Source: Litorilituus sp.
Lineage (GTDB): Bacteria; Pseudomonadota; Gammaproteobacteria; Enterobacterales; Alteromonadaceae
Direction of reading: 5' to 3'
DNA: 64,000 nucleotides
Assembly (NCBI GenBank): GCA_030754235.1
Contig: JASMAS010000046.1
Location: 1 to 64,000, forward strand
The notes beneath the pieces are model-generated. The model saw only the letters and a program-made list of their open reading frames with translations, was not told the DNA's origin and ran no database searches. This document shows positions 8,132 through 16,887 of the stretch, piece after piece. The first letter of the stretch is position 1. The number at the start of each line of letters is the position of its first letter. The translations under genes and the position numbers were made by a program.

Positions 8132-8842
8132 TTGACTAAAAAATATATTTTACTGATTGATGATGATCATGAACTAGCTGACTTGCTCGTTGATTATCTA
8201 GCTCTGCAAGGGTTTATTGTTCATTGTTGTTTTGATGGGCAAACCGGACTAGCGCAAGCTTATGATCCTAAATTTGATTTAATATTACTCGATGTCATGA
8301 TGCCAAAACTTAATGGTTTTGAAGTGCTAAAAGCATTAGGGCCGAGCCATAGAACCCCCATATTAATGTTAACGGCAAAGGGTGACAATAATGATAAAGT
8401 GCGCGGCTTAGAATTAGGCGCTGATGATTACCTTGCCAAGCCTTTTCATCATCAGGAGCTTTTAGCTAGAATTAATGCTATTTTCAGGAGAATAGCGCTT
8501 ACCAGAGAGCAAAACCAACAAGTATTACAAAAAGAAAAGACTATATTATCGGTTAATAAAATTGAACTTAACCACGGTACTAGAGCCGTTTATTGCCATC
8601 AAAAACTTGTCGAGTTAACAGGTACCGAATACCAAATTTTAAGTTTATTGATGACAAATGATGGTCAAATTATTGGCAAAGATACCATTTCTGAACAGGT
8701 ATTAGAACGAAAACTGAGCCCTTTTGATCGTAGTATTGACGTGCATATAGGCAATATTAGGCGTAAGTTTTCACCCTTTAGTGCAGAAGATAAAATTAAA
8801 ACAGTGCGCGGCGCTGGCTATGTCTTTTTAACGGGCTTATGA
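8132..8842 (+). CDS. cpxR: OmpR-family response regulator CpxR
   Basis: A DNA-binding response regulator of 236 residues. The receiver domain (1-120) has the acidic pocket at D10-D12, phospho-acceptor D54 (LILLDVMMP) and the conserved K in LAKPF. The winged-helix output domain (135-232) contains the LTGTEYQILSLL and SIDVHIGNIRRKF segments. The start is a TTG with GAGGT just upstream; the next residues TKKYILLIDDD fit a normal receiver N-terminus. It overlaps cpxA by 4 bases. Gene order with the divergent CpxP-like gene supports CpxR rather than another OmpR-type regulator. Confidence 0.88.
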   Translation: MTKKYILLIDDDHELADLLVDYLALQGFIVHCCFDGQTGLAQAYDPKFDLILLDVMMPKLNGFEVLKALGPSHRTPILMLTAKGDNNDKVRGLELGADDYLAKPFHHQELLARINAIFRRIALTREQNQQVLQKEKTILSVNKIELNHGTRAVYCHQKLVELTGTEYQILSLLMTNDGQIIGKDTISEQVLERKLSPFDRSIDVHIGNIRRKFSPFSAEDKIKTVRGAGYVFLTGL

Positions 8843-10290
8843 TCATGAAAGCTATCTCTGTCATTAAACGTTTTTTTGCCTCCTTTACTATCAAACTTTT
8901 TATTTGGTTTTGGTTCATCACCATTATTTCTATTGCTAGCTCTCGCTTTATTACTCAACAATTATCAAATGACTCATTTAACGAGACGATTGTACAAGCC
9001 TCTGCGCCTAGTGAATTAAAACAGCTAGAGCGTATCGAAAAACTCCTGAAGCGCCATCGTCTAAATAACATATCATCTCTACAAACCATTCAGATCAAAA
9101 GAATAAGTAAAAAGCCTATTAATATTTGGTTAAAAACAGTAAATAAAGCAGACACACAAAGCCTTTTCTTGCTACCACGCAGACATCAACAAGCGCTAAA
9201 TCAATATATCAACAACCATCAGTTTGATAAGCCCAAAACTCACTTGTTTTTTCACACTCGTTTAATTGGTCCTACAACAATAACCATGAATAACACCCAA
9301 TATCAGCTATTCATTTCCAAAAAGCGTCACAGACAGAATTTTGGCTTGCTATTGCACAAGTTACCCACTTGGGCACGAGTAGCCATTCCCGCTTTTATCA
9401 GTTTTGCTCTTTGTTTATTGTTGGCAAAGTCTTTTAGTCGCCCTATCCGCATTATACAAGATGCTGCCTGTGATATAGGTAAAGGCGATTTTTCAACTCG
9501 TGTTAATAAAATCAGTAAACGCAGCGATGAATTAGGCCAACTTGCCCGCAGTTTTAACCTGATGGCAGAGCAGTTAGAACAGCACCAGGGCGCTCAAAAA
9601 CGCCTGATCGGTGATGTTTCCCATGAATTGAGATCACCCATGACAAGATTACAAATGGCGCTAGGGTTAGCCCAAGAAACAACGGCTGAACAAACGAGAA
9701 AAAAATACCTTCAGCGTTGTCAAATTGAAATTGAACGGTTAGAAAAAATGATCGCTGATGTATTATCATTATCTAGGCTAGAAAACACCCTACAAGGCCT
9801 TGAAATAGAAAAAATTGAGATGAACAGCTTGCTTACTTCTCTTGTCAGCGATGAGCAATTTACAGCGGATGATAAAAACATCATAATTACGCTCAACTCA
9901 GCTCAAGCGATAACTATTCATGCCGATAGAGCTTTAATCACCAGTGCAATTAGCAATGTACTCAGCAATGCGGTGAAATACAGCCCTGACAATAGCAAGA
10001 TCATTGTTAACCTCTCGAAAAAACAACAGTGGCTTAATTTAACAGTGACGGACTCAGGCCACGGAGTACCTGAACAGGCATTACCAAAACTATTCAGCCC
10101 TTTTTATCGAGTAAACCTTGCACGAGACAGAGAAACAGGCGGAACAGGGCTTGGATTAGCGATTGCCAAACAAGCTGTTATTGCTCATCAGGGCACGATA
10201 ACAGCTAAAAATAACACGACAATTGAGCATGATAAAAGTGCCAACGCAGTGAAAGGTTTTTCTATTGTGATTAAAGTCCCTTGCTTATAA
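8839..10290 (+). CDS. cpxA: envelope-stress sensor histidine kinase CpxA
   Basis: A membrane histidine kinase of 483 residues. It has one membrane span near 15-33, a periplasmic domain to about 178, and a second span at 179-197. A HAMP domain (FSRPIRIIQDAACDIGKGDFSTRV) is followed by the HisKA box with H262 (GDVSHELRSPMTRLQ) and the HATPase with N (SNVLSNAVKYSP), G1 (DSGHGVPE) and G2 (GGTGLGLAI) boxes. HELRSPMTRLQ is characteristic of CpxA. It overlaps cpxR by ATGA. Expected partners are CpxR and the periplasmic CpxP-like protein encoded divergently. Confidence 0.9.
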   Translation: MIMKAISVIKRFFASFTIKLFIWFWFITIISIASSRFITQQLSNDSFNETIVQASAPSELKQLERIEKLLKRHRLNNISSLQTIQIKRISKKPINIWLKTVNKADTQSLFLLPRRHQQALNQYINNHQFDKPKTHLFFHTRLIGPTTITMNNTQYQLFISKKRHRQNFGLLLHKLPTWARVAIPAFISFALCLLLAKSFSRPIRIIQDAACDIGKGDFSTRVNKISKRSDELGQLARSFNLMAEQLEQHQGAQKRLIGDVSHELRSPMTRLQMALGLAQETTAEQTRKKYLQRCQIEIERLEKMIADVLSLSRLENTLQGLEIEKIEMNSLLTSLVSDEQFTADDKNIIITLNSAQAITIHADRALITSAISNVLSNAVKYSPDNSKIIVNLSKKQQWLNLTVTDSGHGVPEQALPKLFSPFYRVNLARDRETGGTGLGLAIAKQAVIAHQGTITAKNNTTIEHDKSANAVKGFSIVIKVPCL

Positions 10291-10413
10291 CACCCTTGTT
10301 ATAGTCTCCCTGTACCTGCTTATTTGGGCCCTTCCCTCACCGGTAAATAAAGTACTTCCCAAGCTAATCTCCTAGCGAAAAACTGACGTAAAATCATTCT
10401 AGGCCTAAAGTGA

Positions 10414-11253
10414 CTATTTACTTAAGTAAGTCGAGTGAAAACACATGTGGTCTTCGATAAAGCTCGCAATAAAGTAATAGCTGTGATCATAGCCTTCATG
10501 AAAGCATAATTCTAATGGATAGCCAGTTATTTTGGCTGCATCTTCTAATGATTCTGGCCTTAACTGCTCAATCAGAAAATCATCAGCTTGACCTTGGTCA
10601 ACTTTGGCCGGCACAAACTGTGTTGCCCTTCGCATCAGCACACTGGCATCATGATGAAGCCAAGTTGACTTATCATTACCTAAATAAGTGGTAAAAACTT
10701 TTTGACCCCAAGGACAGTTTACTGGATTACTGATTGGGCTAAAAGCTGACACGGAACAGTAACGCGCTGGATTTAGCATCGCTATGGTTAGCGCTCCATG
10801 CCCACCCATCGAGTGTCCTGCAATTGATCGCTTTTTCGAGACAGGAAAAGAAGCTTCAATAAGCTGAGGCAATTCGTTAACAACATAATCATACATTTGG
10901 TAGTGACGATGCCAAGGTGGTTGGGTAGCATTGACATAAAAACCTGCTCCTTGCCCTAAATCATAGGCTTCATTATCAGGCACTTTTTCACCACGAGGAC
11001 TGGTATCAGCAGCAACGATGGCAATTCCTAATTCAGCGGCAATCCGCTGTACTCCGGATTTTTGCATAAAATTTTCATCGGTACAGGTCAAGCCTGAAAG
11101 CCAGTACAACACAGGCACTTTTTTCTCGTGTGATGCTTGTGGTGGCAAATAGATAGCAAACCGCATGTTGCAATTTAATACCTTGGACTGATGAGTATAT
11201 TGTTTATGCCACCCACCAAAGCTTTTATTTTCACTTAACTTATGAATTGTCAT
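10414..11253 (-). CDS. fghA: S-formylglutathione hydrolase
   Basis: FghA hydrolyses S-formylglutathione to formate and glutathione, the second step of glutathione-dependent formaldehyde oxidation. The 279-residue protein is an EsteraseD-family alpha-beta hydrolase. The nucleophile elbow is GHSMGGHGAL, the C-terminal His lies in HEGYDHSYYFI, and the acid is in the QADDFL region. The typical LSGLTCTDENFM segment is present. It lies 46 bases downstream of frmA on the same strand, so the two probably form an operon. Confidence 0.96.
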   Translation of the reverse strand: MTIHKLSENKSFGGWHKQYTHQSKVLNCNMRFAIYLPPQASHEKKVPVLYWLSGLTCTDENFMQKSGVQRIAAELGIAIVAADTSPRGEKVPDNEAYDLGQGAGFYVNATQPPWHRHYQMYDYVVNELPQLIEASFPVSKKRSIAGHSMGGHGALTIAMLNPARYCSVSAFSPISNPVNCPWGQKVFTTYLGNDKSTWLHHDASVLMRRATQFVPAKVDQGQADDFLIEQLRPESLEDAAKITGYPLELCFHEGYDHSYYFIASFIEDHMCFHSTYLSK

Positions 11254-11299
11254 CGTAAAACCTCAAAAACACAGCCCCAATGAAGAAGCTGAGCAACCA

Positions 11300-12445
<1,146 letters not shown>

Positions 12446-12572
12446 TCAGTTGATGGATCCTTGAATGGATTTAGCGCCTAGACGCATTTTTATCTACTAG
12501 TTTAGTCCAATTATTTCTCAGTGAAGCGCATCGAACACGCAAATCACATTTACTCGTTATTCATAGGTAAAT

Positions 12573-12587
12573 CACAATTTATTTGTG
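12573..12587. promoter_or_regulatory. LysR-type operator candidate between frmA and its divergent regulator
   Basis: CACAA (12573-12577) and TTGTG (12583-12587) form a perfect short inverted repeat with a 5-base spacer, in an AT-rich divergent promoter region of 239 bases. LysR-type proteins usually bind a T-N11-A dyad between their gene and the target gene; this is the best dyad seen there. The arms are short, so confidence is low. Confidence 0.3.
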
Positions 12588-12669
12588 TTTATATAGAGCA
12601 TTATATTTGTTTCTTATTAGATGATAATATAGCTATTTGGTAAATCACTTTTACGCATAGGTAATAATC

Positions 12670-13536
12670 ATGCAATGGGAAGGCATCAGCGAATTCGTTT
12701 ACGTTGCAGAAAATGAAAGCTTTACACAAGCATCAAAAAAAATGGCTATCTCAACGGCGCAAGTTAGCCGCCAAATTAGTACACTAGAAAAGCGACTTAA
12801 TGTTAAATTGCTTTATCGCACCACACGCAAAGTATCCCTGACCGAGGAAGGGCGAGTTTTTTATCAACACTGCCGTAGCGTGCTCGATGGTTTGGATGAA
12901 GCAGAGCGAGCCATCACCAACTTGCAGTCAAAACCCCAAGGAAAGATCAAGTTAACCGCACCGATAACCTATGGTGAGCAGCAAATATTACCCCTATTAA
13001 ATAATTTTATGATGCAATATAAGGATGTTGAAGTATCGGCATACTTGTGCAACCAACAAGTAGACTTAATTGAAGAAGGCTATGATTTAGCCATTCGCCT
13101 TGGTAAGCTAAGTGACTCGACATTAATGGCAAAAAAAATTGGCAAAAGAACAAGTTATAACTGCGCATCGCCTGCCTACCTTAACAAGTATGGTATACCA
13201 CATTCCCTATCTGAGCTTGATAAACATTGTTGCCTGCTAGGTACACTTGATTATTGGCGTTTTAGAGAGGCAGGAAGAGACAAAAATATTCGTGTCACGG
13301 GAAATATTAGATACAACAGTGGCTTTGGCTTGGTAGATGCCGCGCTAAAAGGATTAGGGATAGTACAATTACCCGATTACTACATTCAAGATCACCTGCA
13401 AAGCGGTGAACTCATCACATTACTTGACAATTACAACGTGGCTGACGAAGGAATATGGGCTGTCTATCCTCAAAACCGCCATCTATCTCCAAAAATTAGA
13501 TTGCTAGTCGATTATTTGGCTGAACATCTAAACTAG
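12670..13536 (+). CDS. LysR-family transcriptional regulator of the frmA-fghA operon
   Basis: A 288-residue LysR-type regulator. The N-terminal helix-turn-helix (residues 1-60) reads FVYVAENESFTQASKKMAISTAQVSRQISTLE (here broken only for description), and the rest is the effector-binding domain. It is divergent from frmA with a 239-base gap, and LysR-type genes in this position commonly activate formaldehyde-oxidation operons in Alteromonadales and pseudomonads. The effector is not known from sequence. Confidence 0.88.
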   Translation: MQWEGISEFVYVAENESFTQASKKMAISTAQVSRQISTLEKRLNVKLLYRTTRKVSLTEEGRVFYQHCRSVLDGLDEAERAITNLQSKPQGKIKLTAPITYGEQQILPLLNNFMMQYKDVEVSAYLCNQQVDLIEEGYDLAIRLGKLSDSTLMAKKIGKRTSYNCASPAYLNKYGIPHSLSELDKHCCLLGTLDYWRFREAGRDKNIRVTGNIRYNSGFGLVDAALKGLGIVQLPDYYIQDHLQSGELITLLDNYNVADEGIWAVYPQNRHLSPKIRLLVDYLAEHLN

Positions 13537-13589
13537 CCCCTAGGTATTTAGTTTACACCTTAATAAAACCAATCCGTTAGGTGTCAGTA

Positions 13590-14027
13590 TTAACACCTGC
13601 TCACCGGTGTGCTGTTTTTCATCATTTTTTTGGCAAGAGCGTCTACTATATCTCTCCAGCTAATAATGCCAATAGGACAACCATTATTGTCTATTACAGG
13701 TACACAAGAAACTCTATTGTTATGAAAGCAGTTAACAACGTCTATTACTGAAGCTTGCTCATTGACACAGATTAACTTTCTATTCATCACTTGATGGACT
13801 TTTCTATTAAGTGGAAGTTTATCCCTTTCTGTTTCAATAGAAGTACCTAGGCGTGGCCCAACTGATTTAAAAAAATCCCGATCAGACACTACACCTACTA
13901 ATTTTTTATTTTCAATAACTAAAATATGGTGAAATGTCACCTGTTCAAAAATTTCCCTAATAGTCGCTAAAGTATCATCTAGATCAATAGTAACTAGATC
14001 CCGACTCATAAGTGCGTTAATTGACAT
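13590..14027 (-). CDS. CBS-domain protein
   Basis: A stand-alone cytosolic protein of 145 residues made of two CBS domains (residues 1-60 and 75-138). Signature stretches are HHILVIENKKLVGVVSDRD and CVPVIDNNGCPIGIISWRD. CBS pairs bind adenine nucleotides and act as energy or redox sensors; the target here is unknown. The ribosome site AGGAGG is strong. A LexA-type box lies 93-108 bases upstream of its start, so SOS control is possible but unproven. Confidence 0.85.
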   Translation of the reverse strand: MSINALMSRDLVTIDLDDTLATIREIFEQVTFHHILVIENKKLVGVVSDRDFFKSVGPRLGTSIETERDKLPLNRKVHQVMNRKLICVNEQASVIDVVNCFHNNRVSCVPVIDNNGCPIGIISWRDIVDALAKKMMKNSTPVSRC

Positions 14028-14119
14028 GCTATTCGACCTCCTTTAGCGAGTATATTAATATCAAAGCATTAACATCGCCTGCGGGTAAAAAAGAAACCTA
14101 GATAAAACAGACTTTATGC

Positions 14120-14135
14120 CTGTTCCATTGAACAG
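14120..14135. promoter_or_regulatory. LexA-type box CTGT-N8-ACAG
   Basis: CTGTTCCATTGAACAG matches the gammaproteobacterial LexA consensus CTGT-N8-ACAG and is a 6-bp perfect inverted repeat (CTGTTC / GAACAG). Such a 16-mer is expected about once per 65 kb by chance, so alone it is weak evidence. Its position 108 bases before the lexA fragment and about 93 bases before the CBS gene makes it worth noting. Confidence 0.4.
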
Positions 14136-14242
14136 TATTTAATTGTACATTTTTAGTGCAAATTAGACTATAAAAACCTTAATGTTCTTTAAGTTAAGGC
14201 TCTGTTGTCTAAACGCACAGCATTTCACAGCGCTATCCTTTC

Positions 14243-14312
14243 AAACCATTAACCAATAGACAACAACAAATCTTCGATCTCATCAAAGAAAATATTCATG
14301 ACACGGGCATGC
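14243..14312 (+). pseudogene. duplicated fragment of lexA (codons 8-31)
   Basis: All 70 bases are identical to 24552-24621 inside lexA. They encode, without a start codon, residues [20 protein letters not shown] and the following TGM, the first part of the LexA winged helix. After 14312 the homology ends abruptly and the frame runs to a stop about 15 codons later. Upstream the frame is closed by TAA with no start codon. It cannot make a working LexA. It forms, with the true lexA, a direct repeat bracketing the efflux island. Confidence 0.9.
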
Positions 14313-14368
14313 TGAGTGCATCTGTTCGATCAGGTATATATTTCTAAACTGATCTTGCGCCATGAATT

Positions 14369-14437
14369 AACAAAACCCGGTTTTTGTTTTAGGCTTAAAG
14401 ACGCTTGTTTTAATTGGTAAGCTGTTAAATTAGCCAA
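14369..14437 (-). pseudogene. N-terminal stub of a third FtsX/MacB-type permease
   Basis: The minus strand just downstream of the second permease gene encodes ANLTAYQLKQASLSLKQKPG followed by FV, nearly the same as the first residues of the two intact permeases (NLTAYQLKQAWLSLKKKPGF). A TTG at 14437 preceded by AAGGA could start it. After the GFV codons the similarity stops and the frame ends about 12 codons later. It is the remnant of a third tandem permease removed by a deletion whose other end lies near the lexA fragment. Confidence 0.8.
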
Positions 14438-14445
14438 AAGTGTCC

Positions 14446-16887
14446 TTATTCACTGCCTCGCAAACTGTCAATTACAGGTTTGCTAATGTATTGCCTTAAG
14501 GGCAGATAACAGGCAATAAGTGAAATTAAGAGGATTAATATCAAGGTAAAAATAAATAGCATAAATAATTCAGAGTTGATATAGACAGTTAAGTAGTTAT
14601 TAAAGCCTAGATACAAACTAACTAAGATTAATATGCTCGCAATAGTAGAAAGCAATAAAGAACTAAAGTTGTCTTTAAAAATCAGTCGCAGAATATCTTT
14701 ACCTTTTGCACCAATAGCCATGCGTGTACCAATTTCAAACCGGCGCATTTGACAAGAGTAACTTAGAACACCATACAGGCCAATACCAGCAAGAAATATG
14801 GTAATTAAAATCAATACCGCAGAAGTAATAACTGTTACCCTGTGTGTAAATAACTTTTTCTGCCGTGTATCAGCTAAGCTTTCAAAATCAAAAACAGACC
14901 ATTTGCGACTAACATCACTCAATAAAGAAATAACCTGTTCACGTGATAGCTGTTGCTGCTCTTTTAGCTTTATCAACATCCTAGTAGCAAAGGGAGAAGC
15001 TGGGCGATAAAACCGTATCGGTACTTGGCTTTTTCCTGGCATTTTAATGCCTTGAACTATACCTACTATTTTATAAATTTCAGCGTCGCCAAGCTTTACC
15101 TTCATCCCTAACACATCGCTATTAAGGGATAACCTATCAGCTAATGCATCATTAACAATAATCACTCTATTGCGATCTTTAATATCGGCGGCAGTAAAAT
15201 AGTTTCCCGCAACCAGCTTTTGTTCTATTACTTGAAAGTAGTCACTATCAACATACAGTCGCTCAGGCGTCAATCGCTTACCATTTTCAACTATTTTTAA
15301 TACCGAGGGCCTAAAAATATCTAGAGGTGAAGGTGATTGGCTTACAGAACTGACTTGCGGTAATTGTAAAAGCTTTCTTTTAATTTCCTTCATAATAGGT
15401 GAGATTTCCTCTCGTGCTGGATAGGTCGCAGAAGAGGGTGATAAGTTTAAATACATTCTATTTTCAGTATTAAAGCCAAGTGGCGCCTCAATAACACCCA
15501 TTGCATTTTTAAATAAACTCATATTCACAAAAACCAACACCGTCGCGACAGTAATTTGGCTAATGATTAAAAGCTGCCTGTGGCGTTTGGTCACTTGAAA
15601 ACCTATGCCTTTGCCACTTGACTTCAACAGTGTATTGATACTTTTTAAATTGATTGCTTTTCGACTAACATAGGCAAATAAAACTGAAAAAGTTAACAGT
15701 AAGGTGATAGCTGCAGCTATAGTGAATAGATTAATAGACAACACATTCGACAATGGTAACCGGCTAGCTAAATGTAGCTTAATAAAAACAAAGCCACACC
15801 ATGAAATAGCCAAGGCTAATAAAATAGCAAGCAAGTTCAATAGAAATGCTTGAGCAAATAAGCTATTAAATAAGTGACTTTTCTTTGCGCCAAGCGCTAC
15901 ATTTATTGCTAAGTGACTTCGTTTTTCAACTGTTTGAGATATAAATAAGTTTGCTATATTGGCCGTTGCGATAATAACTAAACCAATTACACCTGCTAAT
16001 AGTAAATATAGAGACTGTGCAGAGTCAGCCAAAATAATTTTTTTTGCTAAAGTAACCGAAACATTTATTTCCCAGCCTTTAAAATGCTCAATATGGGTAA
16101 CATTTTCTTGCCAAACCTGGCTTATCAATAGTGTTAGTTGTTGGCTAGCTTGTGCAGCTGACATATCGTTTTTAAGTTTGCCAACGACTGCAATATTGCC
16201 ACCTATAGCGCCCCAATTTGTCTTATAGCGTTCATCAATGCTATTAAAATCAAGCGGTAACCAAATATCATTTTTTAACCCTACGCCATGTATTTGAGGT
16301 TCAATAAAATTTTTGGCTACAACACCAATAATAGAGTAACTAATACCACTTAAAGTCAATTTTTTATTCAGTATTTGGCTATCACTATGATAGTGATTTA
16401 CCCAAGTGTCATGGCTAATAATAGCTACGGGCTGATGCAAACCTATAGCTTCTGTTTGCTCAAAACCTCGCCCTAAGGCAAAACTTGGCGCAAATAGCTG
16501 GAACCATTGTGAAGTAACCGCAGCAGTGTTTACCCTAGGTTGCTCATTAAGTGAAGTCACGATTGACTCTTGATAAATAGCAACTGATGATAAATCAAAA
16601 ACCTGATTATTTTCATACAAATACATCGCTGAAGGATATGGAAAGGCAGATACATCCACTCGACCATTCTCATCAATAAATTCATGCTTTACCACAACCA
16701 GTTTATCTTGCTCTGGATATGGCAATGGCTTTAGTAACATTACATACGCCAGCGTTAAAACACATAATAAAGCGCCTAGTGTTATCCCCATGGTTGATAC
16801 AACACTAACAACAAAACCTGGTTTCTTCTTTAAGCTTAACCATGCTTGTTTTAATTGGTAAGCTGTTAAATTAGAAAAGAAATTCAC
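14446..16887 (-). CDS. FtsX/MacB-type ABC transporter permease (813 residues), second of a tandem pair
   Basis: An inner-membrane permease with the duplicated layout: membrane segment near 20-50, periplasmic MacB-type domain (60-270), three membrane segments (about 285-410), another at 435-460, second periplasmic domain (470-660), and three C-terminal membrane segments (690-800). The size and double layout resemble the duplicated (ADOP-like) permease family. It starts with GTG, overlapping the TAG of the upstream permease by one base (TAGTG), so the two are translationally coupled. The N-terminal 50 and C-terminal 25 residues are nearly the same as in its neighbour while the middle differs. 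The substrate is unknown; MacB-type machines export peptides, lipids or antibiotics from the periplasm or inner membrane. Confidence 0.88.
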   Translation of the reverse strand: MNFFSNLTAYQLKQAWLSLKKKPGFVVSVVSTMGITLGALLCVLTLAYVMLLKPLPYPEQDKLVVVKHEFIDENGRVDVSAFPYPSAMYLYENNQVFDLSSVAIYQESIVTSLNEQPRVNTAAVTSQWFQLFAPSFALGRGFEQTEAIGLHQPVAIISHDTWVNHYHSDSQILNKKLTLSGISYSIIGVVAKNFIEPQIHGVGLKNDIWLPLDFNSIDERYKTNWGAIGGNIAVVGKLKNDMSAAQASQQLTLLISQVWQENVTHIEHFKGWEINVSVTLAKKIILADSAQSLYLLLAGVIGLVIIATANIANLFISQTVEKRSHLAINVALGAKKSHLFNSLFAQAFLLNLLAILLALAISWCGFVFIKLHLASRLPLSNVLSINLFTIAAAITLLLTFSVLFAYVSRKAINLKSINTLLKSSGKGIGFQVTKRHRQLLIISQITVATVLVFVNMSLFKNAMGVIEAPLGFNTENRMYLNLSPSSATYPAREEISPIMKEIKRKLLQLPQVSSVSQSPSPLDIFRPSVLKIVENGKRLTPERLYVDSDYFQVIEQKLVAGNYFTAADIKDRNRVIIVNDALADRLSLNSDVLGMKVKLGDAEIYKIVGIVQGIKMPGKSQVPIRFYRPASPFATRMLIKLKEQQQLSREQVISLLSDVSRKWSVFDFESLADTRQKKLFTHRVTVITSAVLILITIFLAGIGLYGVLSYSCQMRRFEIGTRMAIGAKGKDILRLIFKDNFSSLLLSTIASILILVSLYLGFNNYLTVYINSELFMLFIFTLILILLISLIACYLPLRQYISKPVIDSLRGSE

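Larger units (their letters stand above)
14028..14445. other. gene-poor scar region between the CBS gene and the permease genes
   Basis: No intact gene is seen in these 418 bases. From left to right they hold a LexA-type palindrome (14120-14135), an imperfect inverted repeat CCTTAA / TTAAGG (14177-14182, 14194-14199), a 70-bp exact copy of the lexA 5' coding end (14243-14312), and the N-terminal stub of a third permease on the minus strand (14369-14437). The pattern suggests a recombination scar. Confidence 0.6.
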
